DNA from: Bacillota bacterium
GTDB taxonomy: Bacteria; Bacillota_I; Bacilli_A; RF39; UBA660
Direction: 5' to 3'
NCBI GenBank assembly: GCA_023430885.1
Contig: JAEYYH010000006.1
Span: forward strand, 62,001-126,000
DNA: 64,000 nucleotides
The stretch's first letter is position 1. The number at the start of each line of letters is the position of its first letter. Below the pieces are notes generated by a model. The model made no database searches. It was given only the letters and a program-made list of their open reading frames with translations, and had not been told where the DNA came from. Below, in pieces: positions 27,504-35,618 of this stretch. The position numbers were made by a program, and so were the translations under genes.

Positions 27504-28864
27504 GCCCATTAAAGAATGGAGGAATATTTATAGTAGAATTAGCTTATTCGTTTCATATTGGCAGTGATAAGAATAAAAAAAGAACTGCTAGATTAAGTGC
27601 AAAAAATAATAAAAGTGGAGCTACTTCTTTAAGCAATAATGCTATTCAAAATGCCCAAACTTTATCAAAAGTAGATAAACATAATTATCGAAAGTATGAT
27701 AATAACCAAGAAAATATAATTATTATAAAAGGTAGTGCTAGTATCGTTGATGATGTGAAAGATTTATACAAAAGAGATTTTGAAAAAGCAAGATTAGAAT
27801 ATAACGAAAAACAAGTTAGAGAAGATAGGAAAATAAATGATTACTTTACTCATATATCTAATAATTCTAAAAATGATTTGGCTTGTGAAGTTATTATTGA
27901 ACTTGGTGATAAAAAATATTGGGATACCAAAGATGATGATTATAAAAGAAGAATGACTAATGTTTATCATAAGCAAGTTGAAGATTTAGAAAATGTCGTT
28001 CCTTCATTTAAAGTTACAAGTGCTATCCTTCATTATGATGAAACAAGTCCTCACATGCACATTGTTGGAGTGCCAATTAAAGAAGGTAATAAAAATGGTA
28101 TGAGCAAACAGGTTGGTAAAACTGCAATATTCACCAAAAACTCACTAAAAGTGATACAAGATAAGATGAGAGAATTATGTATTGAGTCATTTAATAATGA
28201 GTATGGTTTGGATAGCACTTTGAAAAAGAAACAAAAAGGTAGAAATCAAGATATTGATGTTAATGATATGGATAATTATCAAGAGATGAAAGATCAATTA
28301 GAGAAAAATAAAATTAGGTTGGAACTAGCCGATAATAAATCAAAAAAATTAGACACTTCTTCAAATGAAATTGATAATATAGTCAGTAATTTAAAACAAT
28401 CTAAGTTAAGTAAAAATACCTATTTGTTAAATGAAGAAGATAAAAATAAACTAGAAAAGTACATTGATGAAGTTAAGATAACAAATAAAGAGTTTCAAGA
28501 GATGAACCTATTATCAGTTGCTATTGATAATGTTAAAGATCAATTAGATGATGACAAGAAAATTATCAAGGTTTATGAAGATAACAATTTTGCTTTATCT
28601 ACTAGAAACACAGCCTTGAATAAAAGGATTAAAGAACAGGACAAAACAATTCATGAACTAGAAGAAGAAAATTTTAGTTTAAGAAACAGTTTAGAATATT
28701 TCAAAAAGAAGTTTAATAAATTAAAGAAGTTCTTAAAAGAGAAGTTACTTGGTTGGGGTAAAAAAGTACCTATGTATAATAAGGTTATAGAGGATTTATA
28801 TGATAGAAATATATTAGATGATAATGATATTAAAGAAATAAAAAAAGACGATTACGAACTTTAA
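27488..28864 (+). CDS. MobV-family relaxase (plasmid recombination/mobilization protein)
   Basis: 458 aa. N-terminal domain with the MobV metal/nick motif HYDETSPHMH (from His182, family pattern HxDExxPHxH) and flanking LHYDET and IVGVPI strands; long C-terminal coiled coil (about 265-420, DQLEKNK..., EEENFSLRNSLEYFKKK). It would nick oriT and pilot the strand during mobilization by a helper conjugative element. Proposed start is TTG 27488 behind AGGGGG (27473-27478); no ATG or GTG exists before the conserved AYSFHIG region, which is probably why a rare start is used. No coupling protein or conjugation pore genes are present, so the element is mobilizable but not self-transmissible. Confidence 0.9.
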   Translation: MSEQNRPLKNGGIFIVELAYSFHIGSDKNKKRTARLSAKNNKSGATSLSNNAIQNAQTLSKVDKHNYRKYDNNQENIIIIKGSASIVDDVKDLYKRDFEKARLEYNEKQVREDRKINDYFTHISNNSKNDLACEVIIELGDKKYWDTKDDDYKRRMTNVYHKQVEDLENVVPSFKVTSAILHYDETSPHMHIVGVPIKEGNKNGMSKQVGKTAIFTKNSLKVIQDKMRELCIESFNNEYGLDSTLKKKQKGRNQDIDVNDMDNYQEMKDQLEKNKIRLELADNKSKKLDTSSNEIDNIVSNLKQSKLSKNTYLLNEEDKNKLEKYIDEVKITNKEFQEMNLLSVAIDNVKDQLDDDKKIIKVYEDNNFALSTRNTALNKRIKEQDKTIHELEEENFSLRNSLEYFKKKFNKLKKFLKEKLLGWGKKVPMYNKVIEDLYDRNILDDNDIKEIKKDDYEL

Positions 28865-28946
28865 TAATTTTCGTCATTTCCTCTCGATATAGCTTTTTGT
28901 GTCTTCAATTGTTATGACTAATTAAAAAAGCGTTATACTAATTAAG

Positions 28947-28976
28947 ATAATATCATATTATATAATATGATATTAT
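28947..28976. repeat. 30-nt perfect palindrome
   Basis: Both halves read ATAATATCATATTAT and its exact reverse complement, with no spacer, centred between 28961 and 28962. It lies about 40 bases before the lipoprotein start and contains TATAAT-like hexamers, so it may be an operator or part of a promoter; A/T-only palindromes can also act as replication or cruciform sites. Confidence 0.85.
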
Positions 28977-29017
28977 AAATTAAATATATTTTAAACGCGT
29001 GTAAAAGGAGAATGAAT

Positions 29018-29518
29018 ATGAAAAAGTTTGTAATTATTCTGTTTGCAGTTGTTTTCTTTACGACTGGTTGTAATAATAGTGAGACAGATAAATCAAAGGC
29101 TGAAAATGAAAATCTATCTGAGAAAATATCAAAATATGAAACAATAATTAGAAACTTTAAAGAGGTAGGTAAATTTGATATAACACCTTTTGAGAATACT
29201 AAAACTTGTGAATTTACTAAAACATTTGAAGTATATAAAATAATAAATGGATACACTTCTACTATTACTATTGACAAAAAATATGTTATTCTTACAGCCT
29301 TTCAATCGGAAAAACTTATTTTAACAACGATAGCGAATGAGTTTTCTGAAAATTTTGAAGAAAACAAATTTTATGAATTTAAGTTTAGTGGAAATAAGAA
29401 CTTTTTGATAAACACTATAAATGACGAGCTTATTTTTGAAAATTTCAATATAGTATCTGTAAATGAAACTTCCAAATCAGGATTAGAACAAGTCAATGAT
29501 GATGTAATGTGTAAATAG
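29018..29518 (+). CDS. Small lipoprotein, cargo of the mobile island
   Basis: 166 aa from ATG 29018, which is seven bases behind AAGGAG; the ATG at 29012 is too close to it. The N-terminus has MKK, a hydrophobic core and lipobox FTTGC (Cys20), so it should be lipid-anchored outside the membrane. The mature part begins with a charged coiled-coil stretch (SKAENENLSEKISKYETI) followed by a beta-rich domain (about 60-165) of no recognised family. First of three exported proteins in a row, preceded by the 30-nt palindrome. Possibly involved in surface exclusion, immunity or signalling, but nothing in the sequence decides this. Confidence 0.8.
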   Translation: MKKFVIILFAVVFFTTGCNNSETDKSKAENENLSEKISKYETIIRNFKEVGKFDITPFENTKTCEFTKTFEVYKIINGYTSTITIDKKYVILTAFQSEKLILTTIANEFSENFEENKFYEFKFSGNKNFLINTINDELIFENFNIVSVNETSKSGLEQVNDDVMCK

Positions 29519-29558
29519 TTGTTACATTTAATTTCCTTTCTAATATAATATTTTAGAA

Positions 29559-30323
29559 ATGATAATAGTTTTGAAAAAAATTATATTTTTTGTTGCATTT
29601 ATAAGTTCAATATTTTTAATTAATATGAATACTACTTTTGCATTAGAAAACAACAAAATCAGTAAAGAAACATATGATTATATAGTGAAAAATACTGATC
29701 CCAGCGAATTGGATGCAACTTTAAATAAGTATTTAAACGGAAATTTTAGAGATGAAATAATTTCACAAAATTCAATGTATGCCACAGCAAATTTTAGTTA
29801 TCAATTGCCTGTTCCTAATTATAGACAAGAAACTAGTTATTGGTGTGGACCTGCTAATATAAAACAAGTATTACAATATGTTAATGGAAGCTCATTGTCT
29901 CAGTCTACATATGCTTCATCTATGGGAACAACTTCCACAAGTGGAACTTATGTTTATAAAATGAGAGATGAACTAAACAATAGGCAAAGTAGAGAAAATT
30001 ATGTATATAGTTTAATGGGCAGTGGTGGATATTCGTTTGACTCGTTTATAAATTTTCATATATTTGCACTTAGTAAGAGTTCGCCGGTCATATATCACAT
30101 TAGAACTCATACATTATATATGTATAATGGAACAAGTTTAGGACATTATTTAACTGGAGCAGGATATTCACATACCGACATACCAGGTTCAACACCATTA
30201 AGAATGATAACCTATGTAGATACTTATTATGCAGATTTTGGTAGAGGTAGTGTATTAGGAACTTTTACTGCTGCTGCTGAAAATGTTTATGCTGGACTAA
30301 ATGGAAGATATTTGATTTGGTAA
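29559..30323 (+). CDS. Secreted C39-like cysteine peptidase
   Basis: 254 aa. Signal peptide (basic start, hydrophobic about 5-27, cleavage near TFA-LE). The mature protein has the papain-like C39_2 layout: PVPNYRQETSYWCGPAN with nucleophile Cys96, GHYLTGAGYSH with His196, and YVDTYY supplying the Asp. In this family the products are extracellular peptidases of largely unknown substrate. Start is uncertain: ATG 29559 has no clear SD, and TTG 29571 (MKKIIFF) is an alternative; expression may depend on the upstream lipoprotein gene 40 bases before. A weak terminator follows. Confidence 0.8.
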   Translation: MIIVLKKIIFFVAFISSIFLINMNTTFALENNKISKETYDYIVKNTDPSELDATLNKYLNGNFRDEIISQNSMYATANFSYQLPVPNYRQETSYWCGPANIKQVLQYVNGSSLSQSTYASSMGTTSTSGTYVYKMRDELNNRQSRENYVYSLMGSGGYSFDSFINFHIFALSKSSPVIYHIRTHTLYMYNGTSLGHYLTGAGYSHTDIPGSTPLRMITYVDTYYADFGRGSVLGTFTAAAENVYAGLNGRYLIW

Positions 30324-30330
30324 TTTTTAG

Positions 30331-30353
30331 AAGAGTCTTCTGGCTCTTTTAAT
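30331..30353 (+). terminator. Weak terminator after the C39-like gene
   Basis: 7-bp stem AAGAGTC (30331-30337) / GGCTCTT (30342-30348) with one G-U pair, then TT and an A/T tail. Confidence 0.55.
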
Positions 30354-30385
30354 TTGGATTATTATGTTAGGAATAGGAGATAAAT

Positions 30386-31480
30386 ATGAAAAAAATACTA
30401 TTATGTATAATTCCAATAACCTTTCTCATAATATTGATTATTGGAATTCATTTCCAAACTAAAAGACCATATATTATAAAAGAATCAAAGATAAACCAAT
30501 ATCTCAAGAATTATATTGATTATGATTTTGAAATTGTTGAAGCTTTTGAAAATAAAGTATATGGTAGTATATATGATGTTAATATTGATCAAACCTTATT
30601 TGGTACAAAACATTTATTTGTTTATGATTATAATAAAGATGTGTTTCAAATAATAGAACCAAATGATAGTAGTAGAATAATCGATTTTACAATTCTACAG
30701 AACAAGTTGTTTTATATAAAACTTTTAAGGAAAAACGATACAATCTTCAAATGGGAATTACATAGCTCTACTATTAATGATTCAAACATCAACAATAATG
30801 TAATAGCAGATGGTGAAATACTTAATATGTTTAATTATCCCAGAATAAAAAAGCTTAACGATAATCAGTTTATTCTCTTTAGTGTCAAAGATGCTAACAA
30901 CGATGAATATTATCAAATAGATATTTATGATCATCTTTCTAGAAAAACAAATTTGTCAAATGGTAAAGGTGATCTATCAACAAATGACGGAGAAATATTA
31001 TATAATTTCGTTAATTCTAAAATTCATAACAATAAAATTTATTACACAGTTTTAGATACACATAATAATCAAATCTTATTTGAGTACGACATCAAAGAAT
31101 TGAAAACACAACAGATTTATATAAATACAGATAATGATTATTTGTTACATAACTATGAAATTGTGGGCAATTATTATTATTTGCAGTTGATAGATAAGAA
31201 TTCAACAAATAAATCAAAAGTTTTAATTCTAGATAAAATGTATAATGTTATTAAAACCGATATAACGAAAGTAAGAACATTTAATGAAGAATTAAATAAC
31301 TCTTGCATTATATTTCATAGCGAAGGGAACATTTGGGAGAAATACTTTATAGCCAAAAATAAATACGAGAGATTCGATATATCGTTATCCAATATTTTAC
31401 CAAAGTATTATTTACTAGATAATATATTAATTATGCAGGACTTTAACAATCAATTCTATGAAATGAAAATATCTTGTTAA
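30386..31480 (+). CDS. Membrane-anchored extracellular protein, possibly a beta-propeller
   Basis: 364 aa. One N-terminal hydrophobic helix (about 4-22) would anchor or export it. The rest is strand-rich, with repeated blocks of the type FVYDYNKDVFQIIE, LFYIKLL, FILFSVKD, YQIDIYD, IYYTVLDTHNN, LFEYDIKELKTQQIY and YYLQLIDK, roughly 45-55 residues apart, as in beta-propeller (TolB- or DUF5050-like) proteins. No enzymatic motif. AGGAATAGGAGATAAAT precedes the ATG. Third exported protein of the island; a binding or scaffold role is plausible. Confidence 0.7.
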   Translation: MKKILLCIIPITFLIILIIGIHFQTKRPYIIKESKINQYLKNYIDYDFEIVEAFENKVYGSIYDVNIDQTLFGTKHLFVYDYNKDVFQIIEPNDSSRIIDFTILQNKLFYIKLLRKNDTIFKWELHSSTINDSNINNNVIADGEILNMFNYPRIKKLNDNQFILFSVKDANNDEYYQIDIYDHLSRKTNLSNGKGDLSTNDGEILYNFVNSKIHNNKIYYTVLDTHNNQILFEYDIKELKTQQIYINTDNDYLLHNYEIVGNYYYLQLIDKNSTNKSKVLILDKMYNVIKTDITKVRTFNEELNNSCIIFHSEGNIWEKYFIAKNKYERFDISLSNILPKYYLLDNILIMQDFNNQFYEMKISC

Positions 31481-31544
31481 TATAAATGAGTTTTAATATA
31501 TGTTGAAAATTCGATATTATTACAATTGGTGTGAAACAAAGGAA

Positions 31545-31685
31545 TTGTTATAAAAATAAAAATGTGGTAAAATAAAAATAGATTAGATTTAATCAATATC
31601 TTTTATAGCAATGATTTTTCTTAAATAAGACTAGTCAACGCTCCATAAGAAAAATAACTCACGATAATTCGTGAGTTTTTATTTT
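31545..31685 (+). ncRNA. Candidate small RNA with its own promoter and terminator
   Basis: A promoter-like TTGTTA (31545-31550), 17-base spacer and TAAAAT (31568-31573) point to a transcript starting near 31580. It would end at the hairpin AACTCACGA / TCGTGAGTT (31656-31677) plus T run, about 100 nt long. No ORF beyond five codons with an SD lies in it; a GATTAGATTTAATC repeat (from about 31588) could form a first stem. Inference from signals only. Confidence 0.4.
31656..31685. terminator. Terminator at the right side of the mobile island
   Basis: 9-bp perfect stem AACTCACGA (31656-31664) / TCGTGAGTT (31669-31677), loop TAAT, then TTTTATTTT; the other side is A-rich, so it can also serve the minus-strand gene ending at 31715. 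Confidence 0.85.
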
Positions 31686-31714
31686 AATAAATATATCTGA
31701 AAGTATTGTTTTAA

Positions 31715-32248
31715 CTAGTCATCATCATTTATTTTTTCAATGGTATCTTGCAATATAGAAGCTATAGTAACATCAGTTAAATACCTATCAAATAGTTCTT
31801 TATTCTTTTCTATTATTTCTTTTGCTTCTTCTTTTTTTCCAAGTTTATATAAAAAGTATGCCTTATTATTATAATATAAAACTTTTGTTTTTTTATTTTG
31901 TTTATTTATATCTAGTCTATCTAGCAATTCCAATGCTTTTTGAAAATCTTTCTTGATAGAATATCCTACTGATAAATCTATTATAAAATAACATTTCAAC
32001 TGATTACTAGGAAAATTACTAATTATTGTTTCCAATTTATCTAAATTTATTGCTTTGTTTGATAAAAAAAGTTTGATTTTATATCTAATATATAAGATAA
32101 AAAATGTGTATACAATAAAAAAAAATACAGAAGCAAGTAAAAATATACTTACTATATTATCAATAGAAAGGGGAATATCATAAATGGCCATAATAAGACC
32201 TATAATTCCTCCTATTATAATTGGACTATATTTAAAAATTTTATACAT
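31715..32248 (-). CDS. Membrane-anchored TPR-like protein
   Basis: 177 aa. Two N-terminal membrane helices (about 7-24 and 33-56) are followed by a cytoplasmic helical domain with tetratricopeptide-like repeats: DFQKALELLDRLDI and YYNNKAYFLYKLGKKEEAKEIIEKN (about 105-150), the latter close to the TPR consensus (A..LY.LG...EA). Such proteins act as scaffolds; no partner is indicated. GGAGGCC (minus strand) precedes the ATG ending at 32248. It stands alone, facing the mobile island terminator. Confidence 0.75.
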   Translation of the reverse strand: MYKIFKYSPIIIGGIIGLIMAIYDIPLSIDNIVSIFLLASVFFFIVYTFFILYIRYKIKLFLSNKAINLDKLETIISNFPSNQLKCYFIIDLSVGYSIKKDFQKALELLDRLDINKQNKKTKVLYYNNKAYFLYKLGKKEEAKEIIEKNKELFDRYLTDVTIASILQDTIEKINDDD

Positions 32249-32351
32249 ATATGGCCTCCGTTTTTTGATTTAAAAATTAAATTAAATAATATGTAATAGA
32301 TATATATTCATTATATCATATTTTTATTAATGATGGCCTTACAAACAAAAA

Positions 32352-32378
32352 GTAATAGAGCTATTTAACTCTATTACA
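32352..32378 (-). terminator. Terminator of the 66-aa gene
   Basis: 9-bp stem GTAATAGAG (32352-32360) / CTCTATTAC (32370-32378); read on the minus strand it is followed by TTTTTGTTTG. It overlaps the gene's stop codon. Confidence 0.8.
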
Positions 32379-32574
32379 GTGTTTGCATGTGTACTTCTTC
32401 AACGTATTTCTTGATGACATTGTATTCACATCTTACTTCTTTTAAGCCATCAATTAAGTAAGAACATTTTTTATCGTCTATTTTTAATATAGCAAAGAAA
32501 CTATCTTCAGGTAGCATTAATTCTTTTTTGAATTTATCAAATATTTCATTTCTTAAAAATGTGCAACTATACAT
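32374..32574 (-). CDS. Small hypothetical protein (66 aa)
   Basis: Not recognised. Start set at the ATG beginning at 32574, directly behind AAAGGAGATGATATT on the minus strand; the longer ORF to 32664 has no such signal. Sequence MYSCTFLRNEIFDKFKK...SYLIDGLKEVRCEYN looks like a small alpha/beta soluble domain with three cysteines. Followed by its own terminator, which together with the good SD argues that it is a real gene. Confidence 0.65.
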   Translation of the reverse strand: MYSCTFLRNEIFDKFKKELMLPEDSFFAILKIDDKKCSYLIDGLKEVRCEYNVIKKYVEEVHMQTL

Positions 32575-32778
32575 AATATCATCTCCTTTCATAAGCATAT
32601 TATCATAATCAAACAGGGGACTCAAATGACAAAAAAGTATTATTTTATTAATAATTATAACCATTTACTTCATTTTGTATATTAATATAAAATATTGGCA
32701 ATATTAAAATTACAGATATTAAATTTTTGTATATATTTATTTTTTTTAATATGTTAAAATTATAAAGTAGGTGAAAAA

Positions 32779-33351
32779 ATGAAAATAGGTATTGATGTTG
32801 ATGATACGATCACAAACTCGTATGATATAATTTTTAATTTAATAGGTAAAATATATAATAAAGATAGTGATAAGTTAAAGGCTGATGGTGTTACTTATTA
32901 TGATGTTATGAACGATGAGGCTAATTATCCTAATTATGATCAGTTTATGATTGATAATTTTGATAAGATGATGCCTAATGTTACTTTAAAAGCAAATGCT
33001 AGAGAAGTAATAAATAAACTTCATGAGGAGGGACATCAAATAATTATAATAAGTGCTAGAGATGATAAAGAATACTCTAATCCTTATATGACCACATATT
33101 TATATTTAGTTAAACATGATATTTTGTTTGATAAAATATTCGTAAATATAAAGGATAAAGGTCCTCTTTGCAAGGAAGAAGGAATTGATGTATTTATAGA
33201 TGACAGTATTACAAATTGCAAATCAACAATTAACAATGGTATTAATACTTTTATATTTGATAATACTTTTAATAGAAAAAATAATGATATTAAGAGAGTA
33301 TATGACTGGAACGATGTATACAAAACAATAAATGAAATTAAAAAAGAGTAA
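32779..33351 (+). CDS. 5'-nucleotidase-like HAD protein (deoxyribonucleotidase type)
   Basis: 190 aa, HAD superfamily, NT5C-like. Motif I GIDVDDTITNS (nucleophile and acid Asp pair), motif II IIISARDD, Lys in FVNIKDKGPLC and motif IV FIDDSITNC. The compact helical cap matches 5'(3')-deoxyribonucleotidases, which remove phosphate from pyrimidine nucleotides; this would fit the dTMP and dCMP enzymes elsewhere in the window. Exact substrate is inferred. AGGTGAAAAA precedes the ATG; a bidirectional terminator follows. Confidence 0.8.
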   Translation: MKIGIDVDDTITNSYDIIFNLIGKIYNKDSDKLKADGVTYYDVMNDEANYPNYDQFMIDNFDKMMPNVTLKANAREVINKLHEEGHQIIIISARDDKEYSNPYMTTYLYLVKHDILFDKIFVNIKDKGPLCKEEGIDVFIDDSITNCKSTINNGINTFIFDNTFNRKNNDIKRVYDWNDVYKTINEIKKE

Positions 33352-33368
33352 TTATAAATTACTCTTTT
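33342..33368. terminator. Bidirectional terminator
   Basis: 12-bp perfect stem AAAAGAGTAATT (33342-33353) / AATTACTCTTTT (33357-33368), loop ATA. Serves the nucleotidase gene (+) and the gene ending at 33359 (-). Confidence 0.88.
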
Positions 33369-33892
33369 ACTATACTTGTAACATTTTTACCATTCATAAA
33401 GTGGTTATAAAATTCTGTACAACTTAAGTGCTTTTTAGGTTCATCATATTCAAATATATTTAAAAAATTTTCATCATATTCATATTTGCCTTCTAATTCA
33501 GTTGTAATAAAAGTTTTTTTAACTTCTAATAATAAACTTTTTAAATCACTATACTCATGGATGCCTTTATATTTTTCAAAAGCATGTTCAAACCAGTAAT
33601 ATTTATTATTTTCTTCATAAACAAAAAATGTATGATTTGGCATTTGGTTGTTATTGATATATAAAATGTCATAAGAATGGAATTTTAAATTAGTCTTACT
33701 AAAATAAAAACGTTCCAATTCAACTTGATCCCAACATACACCAATTTTTGATTTTATTAATTCTTCTGGAGTTTGTAGCATGTAAATTTGACTAAATAAA
33801 ACTGGTTGCAATTTGATGTGTTTAGCACCATCTTGATCAACCCAACCATATTCAATATTAGTTAACTGCTCATATATTTCTTCTGGAGTCAT
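33359..33892 (-). CDS. Transglutaminase-like fold protein
   Basis: 177 aa. The order Cys in KIGVCWDQVELERFYF, His in MPNHTFFVYEENNKYYWF and the acidic FEHAFEKYKG segment follows the Cys-His-Asp/Glu arrangement of the transglutaminase-like (papain-related) superfamily. No signal peptide, so cytoplasmic. In bacteria such proteins are mostly cysteine peptidases; substrate unknown. The start overlaps the stop of the upstream 66-aa membrane gene as TAATG (minus strand), so the two are coupled. Confidence 0.7.
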   Translation of the reverse strand: MTPEEIYEQLTNIEYGWVDQDGAKHIKLQPVLFSQIYMLQTPEELIKSKIGVCWDQVELERFYFSKTNLKFHSYDILYINNNQMPNHTFFVYEENNKYYWFEHAFEKYKGIHEYSDLKSLLLEVKKTFITTELEGKYEYDENFLNIFEYDEPKKHLSCTEFYNHFMNGKNVTSIVKE

Positions 33893-34092
33893 TATATTCT
33901 CTTATTGTATTCTAAATTATATAAAAAATTAACAAATAATCCAATACAAACACCAGTAGTAATTGCAACTGCACAAACTATAAAAGCACTATCAAAAGTA
34001 AAACTAAATAAAACCATAAGTCCTATTAAATAACCAAATATGCCACCTAATGCAATACCGCGTTTAACTGACATCTTTCTTGTTTTAAACAT
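33892..34092 (-). CDS. Small two-helix membrane protein
   Basis: 66 aa when started at the ATG beginning at 34092, which follows AAAGGAGGTCTTAAG on the minus strand. A basic N-terminus (MFKTRKMSVKRG) leads into two hydrophobic Gly-rich segments (about 13-33 and 37-57). Gly-rich GGIFGYLIG resembles glycine-zipper packing. Not recognised. Coupled to the transglutaminase-like gene downstream, hinting at a joint role at the membrane. Confidence 0.7.
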   Translation of the reverse strand: MFKTRKMSVKRGIALGGIFGYLIGLMVLFSFTFDSAFIVCAVAITTGVCIGLFVNFLYNLEYNKRI

Positions 34093-34141
34093 CTTAAGAC
34101 CTCCTTTATTATTTATCATATTAATTATAACATAATTATAA

Positions 34142-34175
34142 AAAAAAGTGATATGTTAATTTATATCACTTTTTT
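34142..34175 (-). terminator. Terminator of the 220-aa coiled-coil gene
   Basis: 13-bp stem AAAAAAGTGATAT (34142-34154) / ATATCACTTTTTT (34163-34175); on the minus strand a T run follows. Overlaps the 3' end of the gene. Confidence 0.85.
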
Positions 34176-34818
34176 CACCTATAACATCAATACTATATTT
34201 TATAAAAAGAATAGTAAATATAGGATTTAGTTTATTAATAAATTCTTTATAGACACTTTTCATTTCTTCTATACGTAAATAATACTTATCTAAATTATTT
34301 TTATCTTTAATAATATTTTGACTTTTTTTCTTATAACTTTTTAAATTTTTTTTAAAGCTTTGCTCTTTTTTATCGATTTCTTTTTTTAACTTACTTTTAC
34401 TATTTAATATTTTCAGTGTTGATTTATCTAATGTTGCGAATAAATGATTATAAGCATAAAATACAACATCTAAGTTAATAATTTCATTTTTATAAAGCAT
34501 TTCATTTTCAAAATTAACTGTTTTTGTATAAGTTTTGTCACCGTAGATGTAATTATTTATTTTACTAGTATATTCTTTAATATATTCTATTAATTTGTTA
34601 TCAACATTTGAATTTAATAATTGTTTTGTAAAACACTCTAATTTTCTTAAATTTATTACATAATTATATCTAATCATTAACATTTCATCATTATCGGTAT
34701 ATTTTTCATTTTTATTTATTAATGTATTTAACTTGTTTTTCATAGTACAAAAACAAAAAGTTACTATGATTAGCGTTGTTAATGCTAAAACAATAGTTAA
34801 TATTATTAATTCATTCAT
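34156..34818 (-). CDS. Membrane-anchored coiled-coil protein of unknown function
   Basis: 220 aa. One N-terminal membrane helix (about 4-25) followed by a Lys/Asn-rich helical body; about 135-205 is strongly coiled-coil-like (KSKLKKEIDKKEQSFKK, KDKNNLDKYYLRIEEMK). The second half of the chain ends with a short hydrophobic stretch. No catalytic motif. AAAGGAG lies about ten bases before the ATG at 34818 (minus strand). The extreme Lys/Asn content mirrors the A/T-rich base composition. Confidence 0.7.
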   Translation of the reverse strand: MNELIILTIVLALTTLIIVTFCFCTMKNKLNTLINKNEKYTDNDEMLMIRYNYVINLRKLECFTKQLLNSNVDNKLIEYIKEYTSKINNYIYGDKTYTKTVNFENEMLYKNEIINLDVVFYAYNHLFATLDKSTLKILNSKSKLKKEIDKKEQSFKKNLKSYKKKSQNIIKDKNNLDKYYLRIEEMKSVYKEFINKLNPIFTILFIKYSIDVIGEKSDIN

Positions 34819-34947
34819 ACTGTTATACTCCTTTAGCAGACAAATACCATTATATCAAAAAAAATTAGTAATGGCACAAAAATATTTAAATATAATATAA
34901 AATTCACATTAGTTATAAATAGTATGTGTTAATATTTCATAAAAAAA

Positions 34948-34963
34948 CTAGATATGTATCTAG
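34948..34963 (-). terminator. Terminator of the 178-aa gene
   Basis: Stem CTAGATA (34948-34954) / TATCTAG (34957-34963); on the minus strand it is followed by TTTTTTTATG. Confidence 0.8.
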
Positions 34964-34968
34964 CTGTT

Positions 34969-35505
34969 TTAATAACCAACCTTTGTAATTAGATTTGCTA
35001 CTTCTATCTTGTAACTTCCATCAATATTTAGATAAAGAAGAGTATTTTTTCTTCTACTTATATACATGTATTTATCTTCTGTAGTTAATGCGTATTCAGA
35101 TATTTTTTCATTAGAGGTACTAACTTCTTCGGATGTTTCAGTTTTAATTTTCTCAAAAGTATTTTTATTTAAATTAAAAGCATTTTTGGCTGAATCTTCA
35201 TCAGAAAAAACAATAAATTCTATTTGATAATTTGTTTTTTCGTTATAAGCGATGGTAGCGCTTTTAACATAATCTTCTCCAAATTGGTCAGTAACATCAT
35301 ATATTTTCAAACCTTTGTCTTCCATTATACTAGTGAATTTAAGATTACTTATTGCTTTGCCAGTATTATTTATGAATACTAAATAGAAAGTAATTCCTAT
35401 AATTAAAGTTGCCATACCAGTACAGGTCATCATAAATTTATCATTTTTTAATATATCCTTAAAACTAAATTTGAAAATTCCTTTTTTATTCTTCTTTTTG
35501 CTCAT
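34969..35505 (-). CDS. Single-pass membrane protein with extracytoplasmic domain, unknown function
   Basis: 178 aa. A very basic N-terminus (KKKNKKGIFKF) precedes one membrane helix (about 27-47), so the roughly 130-residue remainder faces outside. That domain alternates strands and helices (YVKSATIAYNEKTNYQIEFIVF, DEDSAKNAFNLNKNTFEK, YMYISRRKNTLLYLNID), reminiscent of small sensor or binding modules, but no family was recognised. The SD is weak (GTTGGTGTTGAT). Transcribed divergently from the dCMP deaminase gene. Confidence 0.7.
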   Translation of the reverse strand: MSKKKNKKGIFKFSFKDILKNDKFMMTCTGMATLIIGITFYLVFINNTGKAISNLKFTSIMEDKGLKIYDVTDQFGEDYVKSATIAYNEKTNYQIEFIVFSDEDSAKNAFNLNKNTFEKIKTETSEEVSTSNEKISEYALTTEDKYMYISRRKNTLLYLNIDGSYKIEVANLITKVGY

Positions 35506-35618
35506 ATCAACACCAACTATCTACTATATATTTATTATACATTTAAAATACCAAAAAATATAGATATAAAATAGAAAAAGATGTTATAATAAATAAAATT
35601 ATATATATGGAGGAAATT

